From positions 121,359 through 185,358 of the forward strand of contig NZ_JAFBER010000005.1 of the NCBI RefSeq assembly GCF_016908855.1: a DNA stretch of 64,000 bases, written 5' to 3'. The stretch's first letter is position 1; each line of letters opens with the position of its first letter. Shown in pieces: positions 10,769 through 21,237 of this stretch. The position numbers were made by a program, and so were the translations under genes. The notes beneath the pieces are model-generated. The model saw only the letters and a list, made by a program, of their open reading frames with translations, had not been told where the DNA came from and made no database searches. The stretch is from Scopulibacillus daqui. Its GTDB lineage: Bacteria > Bacillota > Bacilli > Bacillales > Sporolactobacillaceae.

Positions 10769-10871
10769 CGATTTCCACTTCTCCTTCTTCGTCGATTATT
10801 CAAAGAAGTATTCCACTTCTTATCATTAAACGGCAAAAATAATTTTTACAGCAGTCGCTGTATTTTTGCCT

Positions 10872-11792
10872 TTATCTATCTCTGATTGCTTCATTAAGCC
10901 TCTCAGAAAACTGTTGAGCTGTGTTGACCCCCATATTTTTCAATCGGTAATTCATTGATGCAACTTCTACAATAACCGCCAAATTTCGCCCAGGTCTTAC
11001 AGGAAGCACCAGTCTTGGAATAAACGTATCAATTAATTTCACTCTTTCTTCCTCCAGCCCAAGACGATCGTAAACTTTATCCGGGTCCCAAAATTCAAGA
11101 TGAATGACCAAAGCTATCTTTTTATAATTCCTTACTGCACCAGCACCAAACAGCGTCATAACATTAATAATGCCTAACCCGCGAATTTCGAGAAGATGGC
11201 GGATTAACTCGGGCGCATTGCCGACTAATTCATTTTCACCTGCCTGCCGAATCTCAACAGAATCGTCAGCCACTAACCGGTGTCCCCGCTTAACAAGCTC
11301 TAATGCCGTTTCGCTCTTTCCGACACCGCTGTCTCCGGTTAACAGAACACCGACACCATATACATCAACAAGCACACCATGAATAGATGTTGTAGGTGCT
11401 AACCGGGTTTCAAGATAGTTAGTAATCAAACTGCTTAAACGTGTGGATTTAAGTGTAGACCTTAATACCGGAACCCCCGCCTTTTCCGAAGACTCGATCA
11501 ACTCCTCTGGCACTTCTAAACCCCGGGAAATGACGATTGCAGGTGTCTTTTCAGTACAAAGCTGATTCATTCGGTCTTCTCTTTCCTTTTTTGATAATGA
11601 TGCAAAAAAGGATAATTCAGTCTTGCCCAGCAATTGAACGCGTTCAGCTGGATAATAGGTGAAAAAACCAGCCATTTCCAAACCGGGTCTTGAAATGTCA
11701 CTCGTCAGAATTTCACGGTTGATTCCCTTTTTGCCGCATATCAGCTCTAATTTAAAATGGTTAATCACTTCTTCGACAAGAACCTTTGCCAT
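10872..11792 (-). CDS. hprK: HPr kinase/phosphorylase
   Basis: Master enzyme of carbon catabolite control in Firmicutes: it phosphorylates and dephosphorylates Ser46 of HPr and Crh. The 306-residue protein has an N-terminal domain to about 130, Walker A GDSGVGKS at 153-160, and the family signature [10 protein letters not shown]. The ATG follows TTTAGGAGG. The gene heads the hprK-lgt-ppaX-yvoF group. Confidence 0.97.
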   Translation of the reverse strand: MAKVLVEEVINHFKLELICGKKGINREILTSDISRPGLEMAGFFTYYPAERVQLLGKTELSFFASLSKKEREDRMNQLCTEKTPAIVISRGLEVPEELIESSEKAGVPVLRSTLKSTRLSSLITNYLETRLAPTTSIHGVLVDVYGVGVLLTGDSGVGKSETALELVKRGHRLVADDSVEIRQAGENELVGNAPELIRHLLEIRGLGIINVMTLFGAGAVRNYKKIALVIHLEFWDPDKVYDRLGLEEERVKLIDTFIPRLVLPVRPGRNLAVIVEVASMNYRLKNMGVNTAQQFSERLNEAIRDR

Positions 11793-11898
11793 GGCTGCCT
11801 CCTAAAAACTATGCTTGTCTGATTTTAATAAACACATATGTATATTTTAGCAGTTTTGAAACTTGGCATAAAGCCGGGCAGAAAATAATCGCTAATGT

Positions 11899-11930
11899 AA
11901 AAAGAAGCCTTGCTTAGAAGGCTCCTTTTT
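11899..11930 (-). terminator. Terminator after yvlD
   Basis: Stem AGCCTT/AAGGCT (11906-11911 and 11918-11923) with a T-rich tract on the minus strand. It separates the uvr/yvl genes from hprK. A T run also follows on the plus strand. Confidence 0.7.
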
Positions 11931-11942
11931 CTTAAAGACATT

Positions 11943-12311
11943 TTATTTATTTTTATATCTTAATGGGTTAATGATGAGCCCTTGAATCAATGCATTTAAA
12001 AGAGCCATGATAACAGCTGCCAGCAGCGCCGTGCCGAAGTTGGAAATTTGAAAAGCGTGGCCCATGATGCCGGCTGTAATCCAAAGTGTAATAGCGTTGA
12101 TGACAAATAGAAACAGCCCCAGCGTAAAAACGGTTATTGGCAAAGTCAAAAGTATAAGGATGGGTTTAACGATTAAATTTAAGATCGATAAGATAATGCT
12201 TGCCGCAAAAGCAGCCCAAATGCTGCTTAAATAGAAAGTATGTACATATCCGGCAATAACGACAAGCACGATGGTGTTAACGATAATATTTATCAACCAA
12301 TCCTTCATCAT
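11943..12311 (-). CDS. yvlD: YvlD-type membrane protein (phage-holin IV-like superfamily)
   Basis: 122-residue protein made almost entirely of four hydrophobic segments. It has the conserved pattern IVKPILILLTLPITVFTLGLF of the small DUF360/YvlD family. In B. subtilis the yvlABCD genes belong to a cell-envelope stress operon; here only yvlC and yvlD are present, seven bases apart. Function is unknown beyond membrane location. The first of two tandem ATGs is reported; its ribosome site is weak. Confidence 0.85.
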   Translation of the reverse strand: MMKDWLINIIVNTIVLVVIAGYVHTFYLSSIWAAFAASIILSILNLIVKPILILLTLPITVFTLGLFLFVINAITLWITAGIMGHAFQISNFGTALLAAVIMALLNALIQGLIINPLRYKNK

Positions 12312-12317
12312 AAATCA

Positions 12318-12515
12318 TCACTGTCTTTCATAGTCATTTGGCAGGACAAGCCATGCAATAATATAAATTAACCCCATTGGGAAAAATCCGGTAAATATAA
12401 AAATAACAATATAAATGAGTCTAAGGAGCGTCGGACTGACACTAATAAATTCTCCTAAACCGCCTAATACTCCTCCAAGAACTCTATGCTTTGTGGAGCG
12501 GCATAAATTAAACAT
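12318..12515 (-). CDS. yvlC: PspC-domain protein YvlC
   Basis: 65-residue PspC (phage-shock) domain protein: a short basic N terminus, GGVLGGLGEFI, and a long hydrophobic segment ending IIAWLVLP. PspC domains act at the membrane in envelope stress. It is paired with yvlD. The ATG is preceded by GAGGTGGAAAA. Confidence 0.88.
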   Translation of the reverse strand: MFNLCRSTKHRVLGGVLGGLGEFISVSPTLLRLIYIVIFIFTGFFPMGLIYIIAWLVLPNDYERQ

Positions 12516-12644
12516 TTTTCCACCTCATTTTTTATGAAGCATATTGATTTTATTTTACTATACCCGTTCATCAAAAGTAAAAAACCACGCATATCAAACG
12601 ATCCAATCTTTTTTAGCATATGCCAAAAGAGCAATTATATTAAA

Positions 12645-12680
12645 GAAAATATCAGGTTGTTAAGACTTCAACAACCTGAT
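12645..12680 (-). terminator. Terminator at end of uvrA
   Basis: Perfect 11-bp inverted repeat ATCAGGTTGTT/AACAACCTGAT (12651-12661 and 12670-12680), followed on the minus strand by ATTTTCTTT. It begins at the uvrA stop codon. Confidence 0.75.
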
Positions 12681-15547
12681 TAAATAGTTTGTTTCGTTTC
12701 TATTCTTTTTTCCATTCGCAGTTTGTCACGTTTCAAAACAGGCTTAAGATATTGTCCGGTGTAAGACTCAGGCGTTTCAGCTATTTCTTCCGGTGTACCG
12801 GCAGCAACGATTGTACCGCCGCCGTCGCCCCCTTCAGGACCAAGATCGATCAAGTAATCGGCTGTTTTTATAACATCAAGATTGTGTTCGATGATCAATA
12901 CAGAATCACCATTATCTACTAAGCGATGGAGTACATCTAACAGCCGTGAAATATCATCGACATGCAGACCGGTCGTCGGTTCATCCAGAATATAGAGCGC
13001 GCGCCCTTTCGTTCTCCGATATAACTGCGAGGCGAGCTTTACCCGCTGCGCTTCGCCGCCTGATAAAGTTGTCGCCGGCTGCCCCAGCTTAATATAGCTG
13101 AGCCCGACATCATATAAAGGTTCAAGCCGCCTTTTAATGCGCGGAATATTTTCAAAGAAATGCAAAGCTTCTTCAACCGTCATTTCAAGAACGTCGGCAA
13201 TATTTTTTCCTTTATATGTGACTTCAAGCGTCTCGCGATTATAACGTTTGCCGTGGCAGACTTCACAAGGAACATAGACATCCGGGAGGAAATGCATTTC
13301 AATCTTAAGAATGCCGTCTCCGCGGCAAGCTTCACACCGCCCGCCTTTCACATTAAAACTAAAACGGCCTTTTTTGTAACCGCGTATTTTCGCTTCATTG
13401 GTTTGCGCATAGACCTCTCGAATCATGTCAAAAACACCGGTATATGTTGCCGGATTGGATCGGGGCGTCCGCCCAATCGGTGATTGGTCAATATCGATCA
13501 CGCGGTCAAGCTCATCAATGCCTTTTATCGAACGATATTCACCGGGCTTTTCTTTTCGTCCATGAAGTTTTTGGGCTAATGTTTTAAATAAAATTTCATT
13601 GACGAGCGTACTCTTTCCTGAACCTGATACGCCTGTGACACATGTCAATACGCCGAGCGGTATTTCTACTTTTACATTTTTAAGATTGTTTTCTTTTGCG
13701 CCCGTGATTGTAATTGACCGTTTCTCTGGTTTCCGCCTTTCCAGAGGAACAGGAATGAATTTTCTTCCTGATAAGTATTGTCCGGTTAATGAATTTTCAT
13801 CTTTCATTAATTCCTCAGGGGTCCCTTGAGCGGTAATATAGCCGCCGTGAGCACCCGCTCCAGGACCAATATCAATAATATGATCGGCTGCGAGCATTGT
13901 ATCCTCATCATGTTCTACAACGAGCAATGTATTGCCAAGATCACGCATATTAACAAGTGTTTTAATCAGCTTATCATTGTCCCGCTGGTGCAAGCCAATT
14001 GAAGGCTCATCCAATATATACAAGACGCCCATCAAACGTGAGCCGACTTGGGTTGCCAAGCGAATCCGCTGTGCTTCGCCGCCGGATAAAGTGCCTGCCG
14101 CCCGGCTTAATGATAAATAATCAAGACCGACATTAACAAGGAAACCTGTCCGTTCAATAATTTCTCTTAATATTAACCGGGCGATTTGTTTTTCTTTATC
14201 AGATAACTGAAGTTCTTCAAAAAATGCTTTGGCTTCACGAATCGATAGAGAGGTGATTTCACCAATGTGTTTACCCGCAACTTTCACGGCTAAAGCCTCG
14301 GGTTTCAGACGATAGCCTTTACAAGCTGTACAAGACTTTTGCGCCATGTAACTTTCCATCTGTTCGCGGACCCAATCAGACCCCGTTTCTTTATAACGGC
14401 GGCTAATATTGTTAATGACTCCCTCAAAATAGATCATATTTTCTTTTACTTGGCCAAAATCATTTTCATACCTAAATAAAATTTTCTCTTTTCCGCTTCC
14501 GTATAAAATATTATCAAGCTGTGATTTTGGCAAGTCTTTCACTGGAACATCCATTTCAATACCATAGTGGTCGCAAACACTTTTCAAAAGCTGCGGATAA
14601 TATTGGGAGCTGGTCGGCTCCCACGCCGCAATGGCATGTTCTTCAAGAGTCTTATCCCAATCCGGAATCACTAAGTCCAAATCGACTTCAAGCGTTGCCC
14701 CTAAGCCATCACAAGACGGACAAGCGCCGAATGGACTGTTAAAAGAAAATAAGCGCGGCTCCAGTTCACCAATTGAAAAACCGCAATAAGGACAGGAATG
14801 ATGCTCGCTGAATAACAGCTCATCACCATCAATAATATCAACAATCGCCCGTCCGTCAGCCAGTTTGGTCGCGGATTCCAATGAATCTGCCAAACGGGAG
14901 CGCACGCCTTCCTTCACAACGATCCGGTCGACCACAACTTCAATATTATGTTTTTTATTTTTCTCAAGCTTAATATCTTCAGCAACTTCTCTTAATTCGC
15001 CGTCTATACGAACTCGAACGTAGCCCTGCTTTTTAATATCCTCCAAAACTTTGACATGTTCGCCCTTGCGCCCGGAAACGACCGGCGCTAATATTTGCAG
15101 CTTAGTCCTCTCCGGATACTCTAAAATTCTATCGACCATTTGTTCAATGGTTTGCGATGAAATTTCCACGCCATGATTTGGACATACCGGATGACCGATT
15201 CTGGCAAACAGCAGCCTCAAATAGTCATATATTTCAGTAACAGTCCCGACAGTAGATCTCGGATTCCTGCTTGTTGTTTTTTGGTCGATGGAAATCGCCG
15301 GCGACAGTCCTTCAATGGCATCAACATCAGGCTTATCCATTTGCCCAAGAAACTGCCTGGCATAGGCAGATAATGATTCAACATACCGCCTTTGGCCTTC
15401 GGCATAAATGGTATCAAAGGCAAGCGACGATTTTCCTGATCCGGACAGGCCGGTGACAACAACGAGCTTGTCTCTCGGAATCGTTACATCAATGTTCTTT
15501 AAATTGTGTTCACGCGCACCTTTTACAACAATATTTTCTAATCCCAT
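12680..15547 (-). CDS. uvrA: Excinuclease ABC subunit A
   Basis: Damage-sensing ABC-type ATPase of nucleotide excision repair, 955 residues from the ATG at 15547. It has Walker A GLSGSGKS at about 33-40 and a second GVSGSGKS in the C-terminal half. Two ABC signatures (LSGGEAQR) and the zinc-finger cysteine pairs (CPYC/CPSC, CTAC, CEAC/CEVC) are all present. This ATG is eight bases after GGAAGGA; an ATG at 15556 would abut the ribosome site. The gene follows uvrB directly. Confidence 0.97.
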   Translation of the reverse strand: MGLENIVVKGAREHNLKNIDVTIPRDKLVVVTGLSGSGKSSLAFDTIYAEGQRRYVESLSAYARQFLGQMDKPDVDAIEGLSPAISIDQKTTSRNPRSTVGTVTEIYDYLRLLFARIGHPVCPNHGVEISSQTIEQMVDRILEYPERTKLQILAPVVSGRKGEHVKVLEDIKKQGYVRVRIDGELREVAEDIKLEKNKKHNIEVVVDRIVVKEGVRSRLADSLESATKLADGRAIVDIIDGDELLFSEHHSCPYCGFSIGELEPRLFSFNSPFGACPSCDGLGATLEVDLDLVIPDWDKTLEEHAIAAWEPTSSQYYPQLLKSVCDHYGIEMDVPVKDLPKSQLDNILYGSGKEKILFRYENDFGQVKENMIYFEGVINNISRRYKETGSDWVREQMESYMAQKSCTACKGYRLKPEALAVKVAGKHIGEITSLSIREAKAFFEELQLSDKEKQIARLILREIIERTGFLVNVGLDYLSLSRAAGTLSGGEAQRIRLATQVGSRLMGVLYILDEPSIGLHQRDNDKLIKTLVNMRDLGNTLLVVEHDEDTMLAADHIIDIGPGAGAHGGYITAQGTPEELMKDENSLTGQYLSGRKFIPVPLERRKPEKRSITITGAKENNLKNVKVEIPLGVLTCVTGVSGSGKSTLVNEILFKTLAQKLHGRKEKPGEYRSIKGIDELDRVIDIDQSPIGRTPRSNPATYTGVFDMIREVYAQTNEAKIRGYKKGRFSFNVKGGRCEACRGDGILKIEMHFLPDVYVPCEVCHGKRYNRETLEVTYKGKNIADVLEMTVEEALHFFENIPRIKRRLEPLYDVGLSYIKLGQPATTLSGGEAQRVKLASQLYRRTKGRALYILDEPTTGLHVDDISRLLDVLHRLVDNGDSVLIIEHNLDVIKTADYLIDLGPEGGDGGGTIVAAGTPEEIAETPESYTGQYLKPVLKRDKLRMEKRIETKQTI

Positions 15548-15552
15548 ACAGG

Positions 15553-17526
15553 TCATCCTTCCGCTTTAAGTTCCAAGATGATGTCCCTTAACTCAGCAGC
15601 CCTTTCAAAGTCTAATGCTTTTGCAGCTTCTTTCATTTCTTTTTCCATATTTTCAATAGCTTTTTCCCGTTCAGCTTGATTTAGATTGCTCAAATCAGGC
15701 GCTTTATGATAATCCTCAGCTTCTTCCGCCACATATGTTGCTCTGATTAAATCAGGAATATCCTTTTTAATCGTTTGCGGCGTAATGCCGTGCTCTTTAT
15801 TAAAAGCCTTTTGGATATTCCGGCGCCTTTCAGTTTCATCGATCGCAACCCTCATTGAGTCAGTGATTTTATCAGCATACATAATGACATGGCCATTAGC
15901 ATTCCTTGCCGCCCGGCCAATCGTTTGAATTAATGATCTTTCCGCACGCAAAAATCCTTCTTTATCAGCATCCAAAATCGCTACTAGCGAAACTTCAGGA
16001 ATATCAATCCCTTCACGCAGCAAATTAATGCCGACAAGGACATCAAAAGCTCCCATGCGTAAATCGCGGATAATTTCAATCCGCTCAAGCGTCTTAATTT
16101 CTGAGTGCAAGTAACGGACTTTGACGCCCATATCATTCAAATAATCTGTTAGGTTCTCAGCCATCTTTTTCGTAAGTGTTGTCACAAGCACCCGTTCATT
16201 TTGTTCGATGCGTTTATTGATTTCACCCAACAAATCATCTATCTGACCCTCAATAGGCCGAACATCTATTGTCGGATCTAACAGGCCGGTCGGACGAATA
16301 ATTTGCTCCACTGGTTGAGGACAATGTTCCATTTCATAGAGGCCGGGTGTCGCCGAAACATATAAAATCTGATGAACGTGATCCTCGAATTCTTCAAATT
16401 TTAACGGCCGGTTATCTTTTGCGGACGGCAATCTGAAGCCATGTTCAACAAGGACATTTTTCCGTGCCTGGTCCCCGTTGTACATTCCGCGGATTTGCGG
16501 AATGGTGACATGGGACTCATCAATAATAATCAGAAAGTCATCAGGAAAATAATCAAGCAGCGTATACGGCGTTGAACCCGCTTCTCTCAGCGCCAAATGC
16601 CGGGAATAGTTTTCAATGCCCGAACAAAAGCCCATCTCCTGCATCATTTCAATATCATAATTGGTTCTCTGCTCAAGTCTTTGCGCTTCTAAAAGCTTGC
16701 CTTGATCCTTTAATTCTTTCAATCTTTCTTGCAATTCTTCTTTGATCCGCACGATGGCCTTCTTCATTTTTTCTTCTCTCGTAACGAAGTGAGAAGCAGG
16801 ATAAATAGCTACATGATCCCTAAGGCCTATAATTTCGCCTGTCAGCGCATCAATCTCGGAAATTTTATCAATCTCGTCACCAAAAAATTCGACGCGAATG
16901 CAATGTTCATCCCTTGAAGCCGGGAAGATTTCAACAACATCGCCGCGAACCCGGAAAGTTCCGCGGACAAAATTAACATCGTTGCGGCTGTACTGAATAT
17001 CAACAAGTTCTTTTAGCATTTGGTCACGGTCTTTTTCCATGCCAACCCTTAAAGAAAGCACAAGCGAGCCGTACTCTTCCGGTGAACCCAAGCCGTAAAT
17101 GCAGGAAACGCTGGCAACGATAATAACATCTTTTCTTTCAAATAATGCGCTTGTCGCTGAGTGCCTGAGCTTGTCAATCTCGTCATTTATGCTGGCATCC
17201 TTTTCTATATACGTATCTGATTGCGGAATATAAGCCTCCGGCTGATAGTAATCATAGTAGCTGACAAAATATTCAACTGCATTATTGGGAAAATATTCTT
17301 TAAACTCACTGTACAGCTGTCCGGCGAGTGTTTTATTATGCGCAATAATGAGTGTGGGTTTATTCACTTGCTGGATGACATTCGACATTGTAAATGTTTT
17401 ACCTGTTCCTGTTGCACCAAGCAATGTTTGATGCTTTTTATTTGCGTTAATCCCCTCAACAATTTTTTTAATCGCCTGAGGCTGGTCACCTTGAGGCTGA
17501 TACTTAGAAACAAGCTCAAATCCCAT
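15553..17526 (-). CDS. uvrB: Excinuclease ABC subunit B
   Basis: DNA helicase-like subunit that verifies the lesion and recruits UvrC. The 657-residue protein has Walker A GATGTGKT at 37-44, the beta-hairpin region rich in tyrosine ([14 protein letters not shown]), DESH in motif II, and a C-terminal UVR domain ending [16 protein letters not shown]. The ATG follows TGGAGG. Together with uvrA it forms one SOS-type operon. Confidence 0.97.
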   Translation of the reverse strand: MGFELVSKYQPQGDQPQAIKKIVEGINANKKHQTLLGATGTGKTFTMSNVIQQVNKPTLIIAHNKTLAGQLYSEFKEYFPNNAVEYFVSYYDYYQPEAYIPQSDTYIEKDASINDEIDKLRHSATSALFERKDVIIVASVSCIYGLGSPEEYGSLVLSLRVGMEKDRDQMLKELVDIQYSRNDVNFVRGTFRVRGDVVEIFPASRDEHCIRVEFFGDEIDKISEIDALTGEIIGLRDHVAIYPASHFVTREEKMKKAIVRIKEELQERLKELKDQGKLLEAQRLEQRTNYDIEMMQEMGFCSGIENYSRHLALREAGSTPYTLLDYFPDDFLIIIDESHVTIPQIRGMYNGDQARKNVLVEHGFRLPSAKDNRPLKFEEFEDHVHQILYVSATPGLYEMEHCPQPVEQIIRPTGLLDPTIDVRPIEGQIDDLLGEINKRIEQNERVLVTTLTKKMAENLTDYLNDMGVKVRYLHSEIKTLERIEIIRDLRMGAFDVLVGINLLREGIDIPEVSLVAILDADKEGFLRAERSLIQTIGRAARNANGHVIMYADKITDSMRVAIDETERRRNIQKAFNKEHGITPQTIKKDIPDLIRATYVAEEAEDYHKAPDLSNLNQAEREKAIENMEKEMKEAAKALDFERAAELRDIILELKAEG

Positions 17527-17561
17527 CTCATTGCCTCCAATATCACGTTATCGTGATTACC

Positions 17562-17612
17562 ATTATAGCACAGATCAAGCGCTGATTGACAAATAATACG
17601 AACTGATATTCG
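17562..17612 (-). promoter_or_regulatory. uvrBA promoter with LexA (SOS) box
   Basis: CGAACTGATATTCG at 17599-17612 differs by one base from the Bacillus LexA consensus CGAAC-N4-GTTCG. It sits upstream of a perfect -10 TATAAT (17562-17567, minus strand). A TTGTCA is present 19 bases above the -10. A small ATCACG/CGTGAT hairpin lies in the untranslated leader. Confidence 0.75.
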
Positions 17613-17697
17613 AAATCCGCTCGCTTTTAACCTATATTATCTATGATAGACGAACATATTCAAAGGCAAACCTTCTATCATCCATCAAAAGAAAAAA

Positions 17698-17740
17698 GGG
17701 GCGCCAAAAAGTCAGTTATACTGACTTTTTGGACAGCCCC
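17698..17740 (-). repeat. 43-bp hairpin repeat, copy A (terminator of hxlR gene)
   Basis: Near-perfect palindrome with arms of 18 and 20 bases and a five-base loop, followed by T6 on the minus strand, so it is also a good intrinsic terminator. Read on the minus strand, all 43 bases are identical to 63876-63918. It lies about 130 bases beyond the end of the HxlR gene. Confidence 0.85.
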
Positions 17741-17869
17741 TCACATTTTCTTTTATTTGATTTTTCATTTTATCCAGGATTGATATGTTCTTTTCATAAT
17801 GAAATGGAAAATTTTAGAGGAACGTTTCTTTGTTCTTATCATAATCATCAAGTCAACTAAAACAAAAAT

Positions 17870-18241
17870 TTAAGATCTTTTATGTTCATTCTTTTTACAT
17901 AAATAAGCGTTGCCCCATGTCTCTATAGATTTAAGTATTGGGACAAAATCTTCTCCAAGAGCTGTTAAATAATATAAAACCTTTTTAGGGTTATCGTTTG
18001 TTTCTTCTCTTTCAATGATCCCATCATTTTCGAGGTCTCTAAGTTGCAGTGTAAGAATACGTTGGCTTATACCCGGTATTTCACGTCGCATTGCATTGTA
18101 ATACATTGGTGACTGCGACAATAAAGATAAAATGATGCCTTTCCATTTACCACCAAAAATATGCATTGTTAATTCAATTGGACAAGCTTGCTTTACAGTA
18201 AATGTACAAGTACCATATTGATCGCTTTTAAAGCCTGACAT
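17870..18241 (-). CDS. HxlR-family transcriptional regulator
   Basis: 123-residue winged-helix protein of the HxlR/MarR-like family: CPIELTMHIFGGKWKGIILSLL at the start of the domain and ISQRILTLQLRDLENDGIIERE as the recognition helix and wing. Cys20 matches the conserved N-terminal cysteine that senses reactive aldehydes or quinones in some members. It is divergent from the hydrolase gene at 18344, and a symmetrical site lies between them, so it most likely controls that pair and itself. Confidence 0.88.
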   Translation of the reverse strand: MSGFKSDQYGTCTFTVKQACPIELTMHIFGGKWKGIILSLLSQSPMYYNAMRREIPGISQRILTLQLRDLENDGIIEREETNDNPKKVLYYLTALGEDFVPILKSIETWGNAYLCKKNEHKRS

Positions 18242-18260
18242 TTTCTCACCTCAATGGGCA

Positions 18261-18308
18261 GTAACAAAAATGTGCCTTCTTGTTACACCTTTTTTCACTT
18301 ATTAAACT
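18261..18308 (+). promoter_or_regulatory. Divergent promoter with HxlR-type operator
   Basis: GTAACAA (18261-18267) and TTGTTAC (18280-18286) form a perfect dyad with 12 bases between. The right arm overlaps a -35 TTGTTA, which is 17 bases from TAAACT (18303-18308) ahead of the hydrolase gene. A regulator bound here would block that promoter. Confidence 0.6.
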
Positions 18309-18343
18309 AATCATATCAAATAAATAAGAAGAAGGTGTATGAA

Positions 18344-19003
18344 TTGGAATTTGTTCAAATCTCTGAACATGTTTATAAACTTACTTATGAAACCGTCGTT
18401 GGGATACCAGTCAAAATCAATACATGGTACGTGGTTGATGGTAAGGATGTTTATATCATTGATACCGGAATGAAAGACTATGCACGTACGCAATTGAATG
18501 CAGCAAAATCTTTAGGTGTTCCAAAAAGTATCTTACTGACACATGGTCATTTGGACCACATTAATGGTGCCAAGTATTTACGAGATGAATTAAACATTCC
18601 TATATACTCGCACGAAATTGAAATTCCGTTTATCAATGGTGAAAAGCCATACCCAAACAAAACAGAAAAGGAAACAACAGGTGTTGAACATCAAGTTGAA
18701 GGTTTAAGTGACAATATCATTAAAACTTTACCCCTAGACATATATTTAACACCCGGTCATACTCCGGGGCATGTGATATACCATCATAAAGATGACAATG
18801 TATTGTTAACTGGAGACTTGTTCATTTCTCATGCTGAAACCTTACACCCGCCAATTCAAAAGTTCACAGTTGATATGGACGAAAATATTAATAGCGGGCA
18901 AGTTATAGATGAAATTAAACCCTCTATCATATCTTCATCACATGGCGAAGATGTTAAATACAATGATGAGTTATATGCCATTTATAAATTTAGATATGAA
19001 TAG
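18344..19003 (+). CDS. Metallo-beta-lactamase-fold hydrolase
   Basis: 219-residue MBL-fold enzyme with a full set of metal ligands: HGHLDH at 67-72, the His of TPGHTPGH, the Asp of TGDLF and a late His in SSHGED. The family includes glyoxalase II, lactonases and thioesterases; the substrate cannot be read here. A TTG start at 18344 is preferred because AAGAAGGTG lies six bases upstream; the GTG at 18335 is within that site. It is co-directional with the amidase gene 11 bases downstream. Codon use is more A/T-rich than in neighbouring housekeeping genes. Confidence 0.85.
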   Translation: MEFVQISEHVYKLTYETVVGIPVKINTWYVVDGKDVYIIDTGMKDYARTQLNAAKSLGVPKSILLTHGHLDHINGAKYLRDELNIPIYSHEIEIPFINGEKPYPNKTEKETTGVEHQVEGLSDNIIKTLPLDIYLTPGHTPGHVIYHHKDDNVLLTGDLFISHAETLHPPIQKFTVDMDENINSGQVIDEIKPSIISSSHGEDVKYNDELYAIYKFRYE

Positions 19004-19014
19004 GAGGTAGAAAA

Positions 19015-19821
19015 ATGAAAATACAATTATTTCAAATTGAGATTATAGAAGGAGAAGTTGAGCAAAACGAAAGCCGTATAAAAGCCTTATTTAAAGAAAA
19101 TCTCGATGCAGATACTGAGATTGTTGTGATACCTGAAATGTGGAATAACGGTTATGATTTACACCATTTAGCAGAAAAGGCAGATATCAATTTAACAAGA
19201 AGCCTTCCTTTTATCCAAGGTTTAGCAGCCAAACATCACGTGGATATGATTGCAGGTTCAGTTTCAAATAAACGCAATGACAACATTTATAATACAGCCT
19301 TTGCGGTATCAAAAACGGGTAAGCTACTCTATCAAAAAGATAAAATACATCTCGTGCCGATGTTAGATGAACATCTGTATTTAACTGGCGGGGATGAAGT
19401 TCCAGAAGTATTTGAAATTAATGGTATCAAAGCGAGTCAAATTATATGTTACGACTTGCGTTTTCCGGAAATTACACGCTTCCCAACGTCTCAAGGAGCC
19501 AAAATCATATTCTATGTTGCGCAGTGGACTACAAAAAACATAGATCATTGGAGAACACTATTGAAAGCAAGAGCCATAGAAAATTGTGTCTATGTCATTG
19601 CATGTAACAGTGTTGGGGACGTTAATAATGAAAATCATGTCGGCAACACATACGCGGGGCATTCAATCGTCATCGATCCAAACGGAAACATCGTAGAAGA
19701 AGCGGGCAACCAAGAAGCGATCATAACGGCAGAAATCGATATACAGAAAGTAGCAAAACAACAACAAAACATCCCAATTTTTGAAAACCTGAGACCGGAT
19801 GTTTATAAGTATGCGGAGTAA
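19015..19821 (+). CDS. Nitrilase-superfamily amidohydrolase (omega-amidase-like)
   Basis: 268-residue carbon-nitrogen hydrolase. The Glu-Lys-Cys triad is visible as Glu41 (VIPEMW), Lys110 (QKDKIHL) and Cys145 (IICYDLRFPE). The sequence most resembles the Nit2/YafV group, which deamidates 2-oxoglutaramate and related keto-acid amides, but other amides are possible. The ATG follows AGGAGGTAG. It forms a two-gene operon with the MBL hydrolase under the divergent HxlR regulator. Confidence 0.87.
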   Translation: MKIQLFQIEIIEGEVEQNESRIKALFKENLDADTEIVVIPEMWNNGYDLHHLAEKADINLTRSLPFIQGLAAKHHVDMIAGSVSNKRNDNIYNTAFAVSKTGKLLYQKDKIHLVPMLDEHLYLTGGDEVPEVFEINGIKASQIICYDLRFPEITRFPTSQGAKIIFYVAQWTTKNIDHWRTLLKARAIENCVYVIACNSVGDVNNENHVGNTYAGHSIVIDPNGNIVEEAGNQEAIITAEIDIQKVAKQQQNIPIFENLRPDVYKYAE

Positions 19822-19919
19822 AACTGTGTATAAAGTTTTGTATCCTATAAAATCCGCTTTATGTAACAAAACATAAGTTTTATAGTTTAGGATTGTGGTT
19901 TTAGCCCACAACATACTGA

Positions 19920-19960
19920 AAGCAAGTGGAGAAAAACAATTCGTTTTTCTCCACTTGCTT
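19920..19960. terminator. 18-bp perfect hairpin closing the HxlR cassette
   Basis: Arms 19920-19937 and 19943-19960 are perfect complements with a five-base loop. The hairpin lies between the amidase gene and convergent minJ and should terminate transcription from both sides, although the T tracts are inside the arms. The preceding 100 bases hold no gene. Confidence 0.7.
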
Positions 19961-20046
19961 CATTTTAAGGACTTATCAGACAAGCCCTTTCCCTATTTTT
20001 GACATCGCTGTCGCCAAATGGCCTGCGGCGGATTCGGCTTGGGATG

Positions 20047-21237
20047 TTATTGGGTTTTCGATTTCAAATACCGTTTTCTTCTATCCGATTCTAAGAATAA
20101 TAAACCGATGGTATGATAGTCTCCTTCATGAACAGAGCCTCTTTCAAACCGAAGCTCTCCGTTGACATCAGCCACGTCAATCTTACAGTACGCGACATTC
20201 AATTGCAAAGCGTGATAAAAGTCTTTTTCCGATAATACAGTCTGATCATTTACTTTTTTAATGATTTCTCCTTCTTTTAAATTCATACGGTCGGCAGGTG
20301 AACCTGGAATAACGCCGATGATCATCAGGCCGTCAGACTTTGTCGAGAAGAAGAAAGGTTTCTTTTCAAGCTGGTAATGGTGTACAAATATAAGGAAGAG
20401 TCTGCTGATAATCGCAAATGCCGCTCCAATAATCAGCAAAGCTTTCACATGCCAATAAATGCCCGCACCAATGATAACAGCTGTGACTGCACTGGTTGCC
20501 AGCAGCCAAATACCTGTGTCTTTAACCGCTTTTTTCGGCAGAGTGTAAGTGATTAACTGCTGCAAGCCAACACCTAATGGAAAGAGCACAAAGCCGAAAT
20601 TCGTTCCTTGGCTAAGCGGCCACCAGCCATAATGATGGACGCTTCCGGCCATTGGCACGAGAAAAAACAATGGCACGATCCATATGTGACTGGCTTCATG
20701 CGCGCCTACTTTCTTGCCGCGCTTGCTGTTGATAATTCGCGGTGAGGTTTGCTTATGCCCCCATATAAGAACAAGTGCACTTTCAATAAATAAACTGACT
20801 ATAAATAACACACCAAATGAAAAATAAGACACATGGTGAATATCGTTCAACCAGCCGTCAATTAACGAAACGCCTGTTTTAAATTGAGGAATGATGTCAC
20901 TGATGATCATGGTTATTCCTAAAATAATCGCTGGAGACAAATACCTCAGCTGAAGCGTCAGCATGATCAATAAATGGCAAATAACCATAAGCACAATCAT
21001 GCCGGCAGGGACAGACACACCTGTCACAAGCAGCACGGCAGTCCCTATCAAACCGACAATAAAGCTTGGGATAAATATCGAAAAAACATTATTGAACATA
21101 CCATATACTTTAACCCCGAAGGAAACGCGTTCCCTCCTGACACGTTGGTACCCAAATAAACCGAGCCCAATTAATAACAGATAGAATAATGGATTATAAA
21201 AAAGAGTTAATATCCCTTTCAAAATATCTATGACCAT
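20047..21237 (-). CDS. minJ: Cell-division topology protein MinJ (polytopic, PDZ)
   Basis: 396-residue membrane protein with about eight hydrophobic segments in the first 290 residues and a C-terminal PDZ domain (about 300-380, GVIPGSPADRMNLKEGEIIKKVN). Length, architecture and its place beside ctpB match B. subtilis MinJ (YvjD), which bridges DivIVA and MinCD at the division site. The ATG follows GGAGG by eight bases. The swarming gene swrA, which neighbours minJ in B. subtilis, is not present here. Confidence 0.82.
   Translation of the reverse strand: MVIDILKGILTLFYNPLFYLLLIGLGLFGYQRVRRERVSFGVKVYGMFNNVFSIFIPSFIVGLIGTAVLLVTGVSVPAGMIVLMVICHLLIMLTLQLRYLSPAIILGITMIISDIIPQFKTGVSLIDGWLNDIHHVSYFSFGVLFIVSLFIESALVLIWGHKQTSPRIINSKRGKKVGAHEASHIWIVPLFFLVPMAGSVHHYGWWPLSQGTNFGFVLFPLGVGLQQLITYTLPKKAVKDTGIWLLATSAVTAVIIGAGIYWHVKALLIIGAAFAIISRLFLIFVHHYQLEKKPFFFSTKSDGLMIIGVIPGSPADRMNLKEGEIIKKVNDQTVLSEKDFYHALQLNVAYCKIDVADVNGELRFERGSVHEGDYHTIGLLFLESDRRKRYLKSKTQ

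Noticed and set aside
13160..15462. Several 60-110 codon plus-strand frames opposite uvrA
   Set aside because: They follow codon periodicity of uvrA on the other strand and lack start signals.
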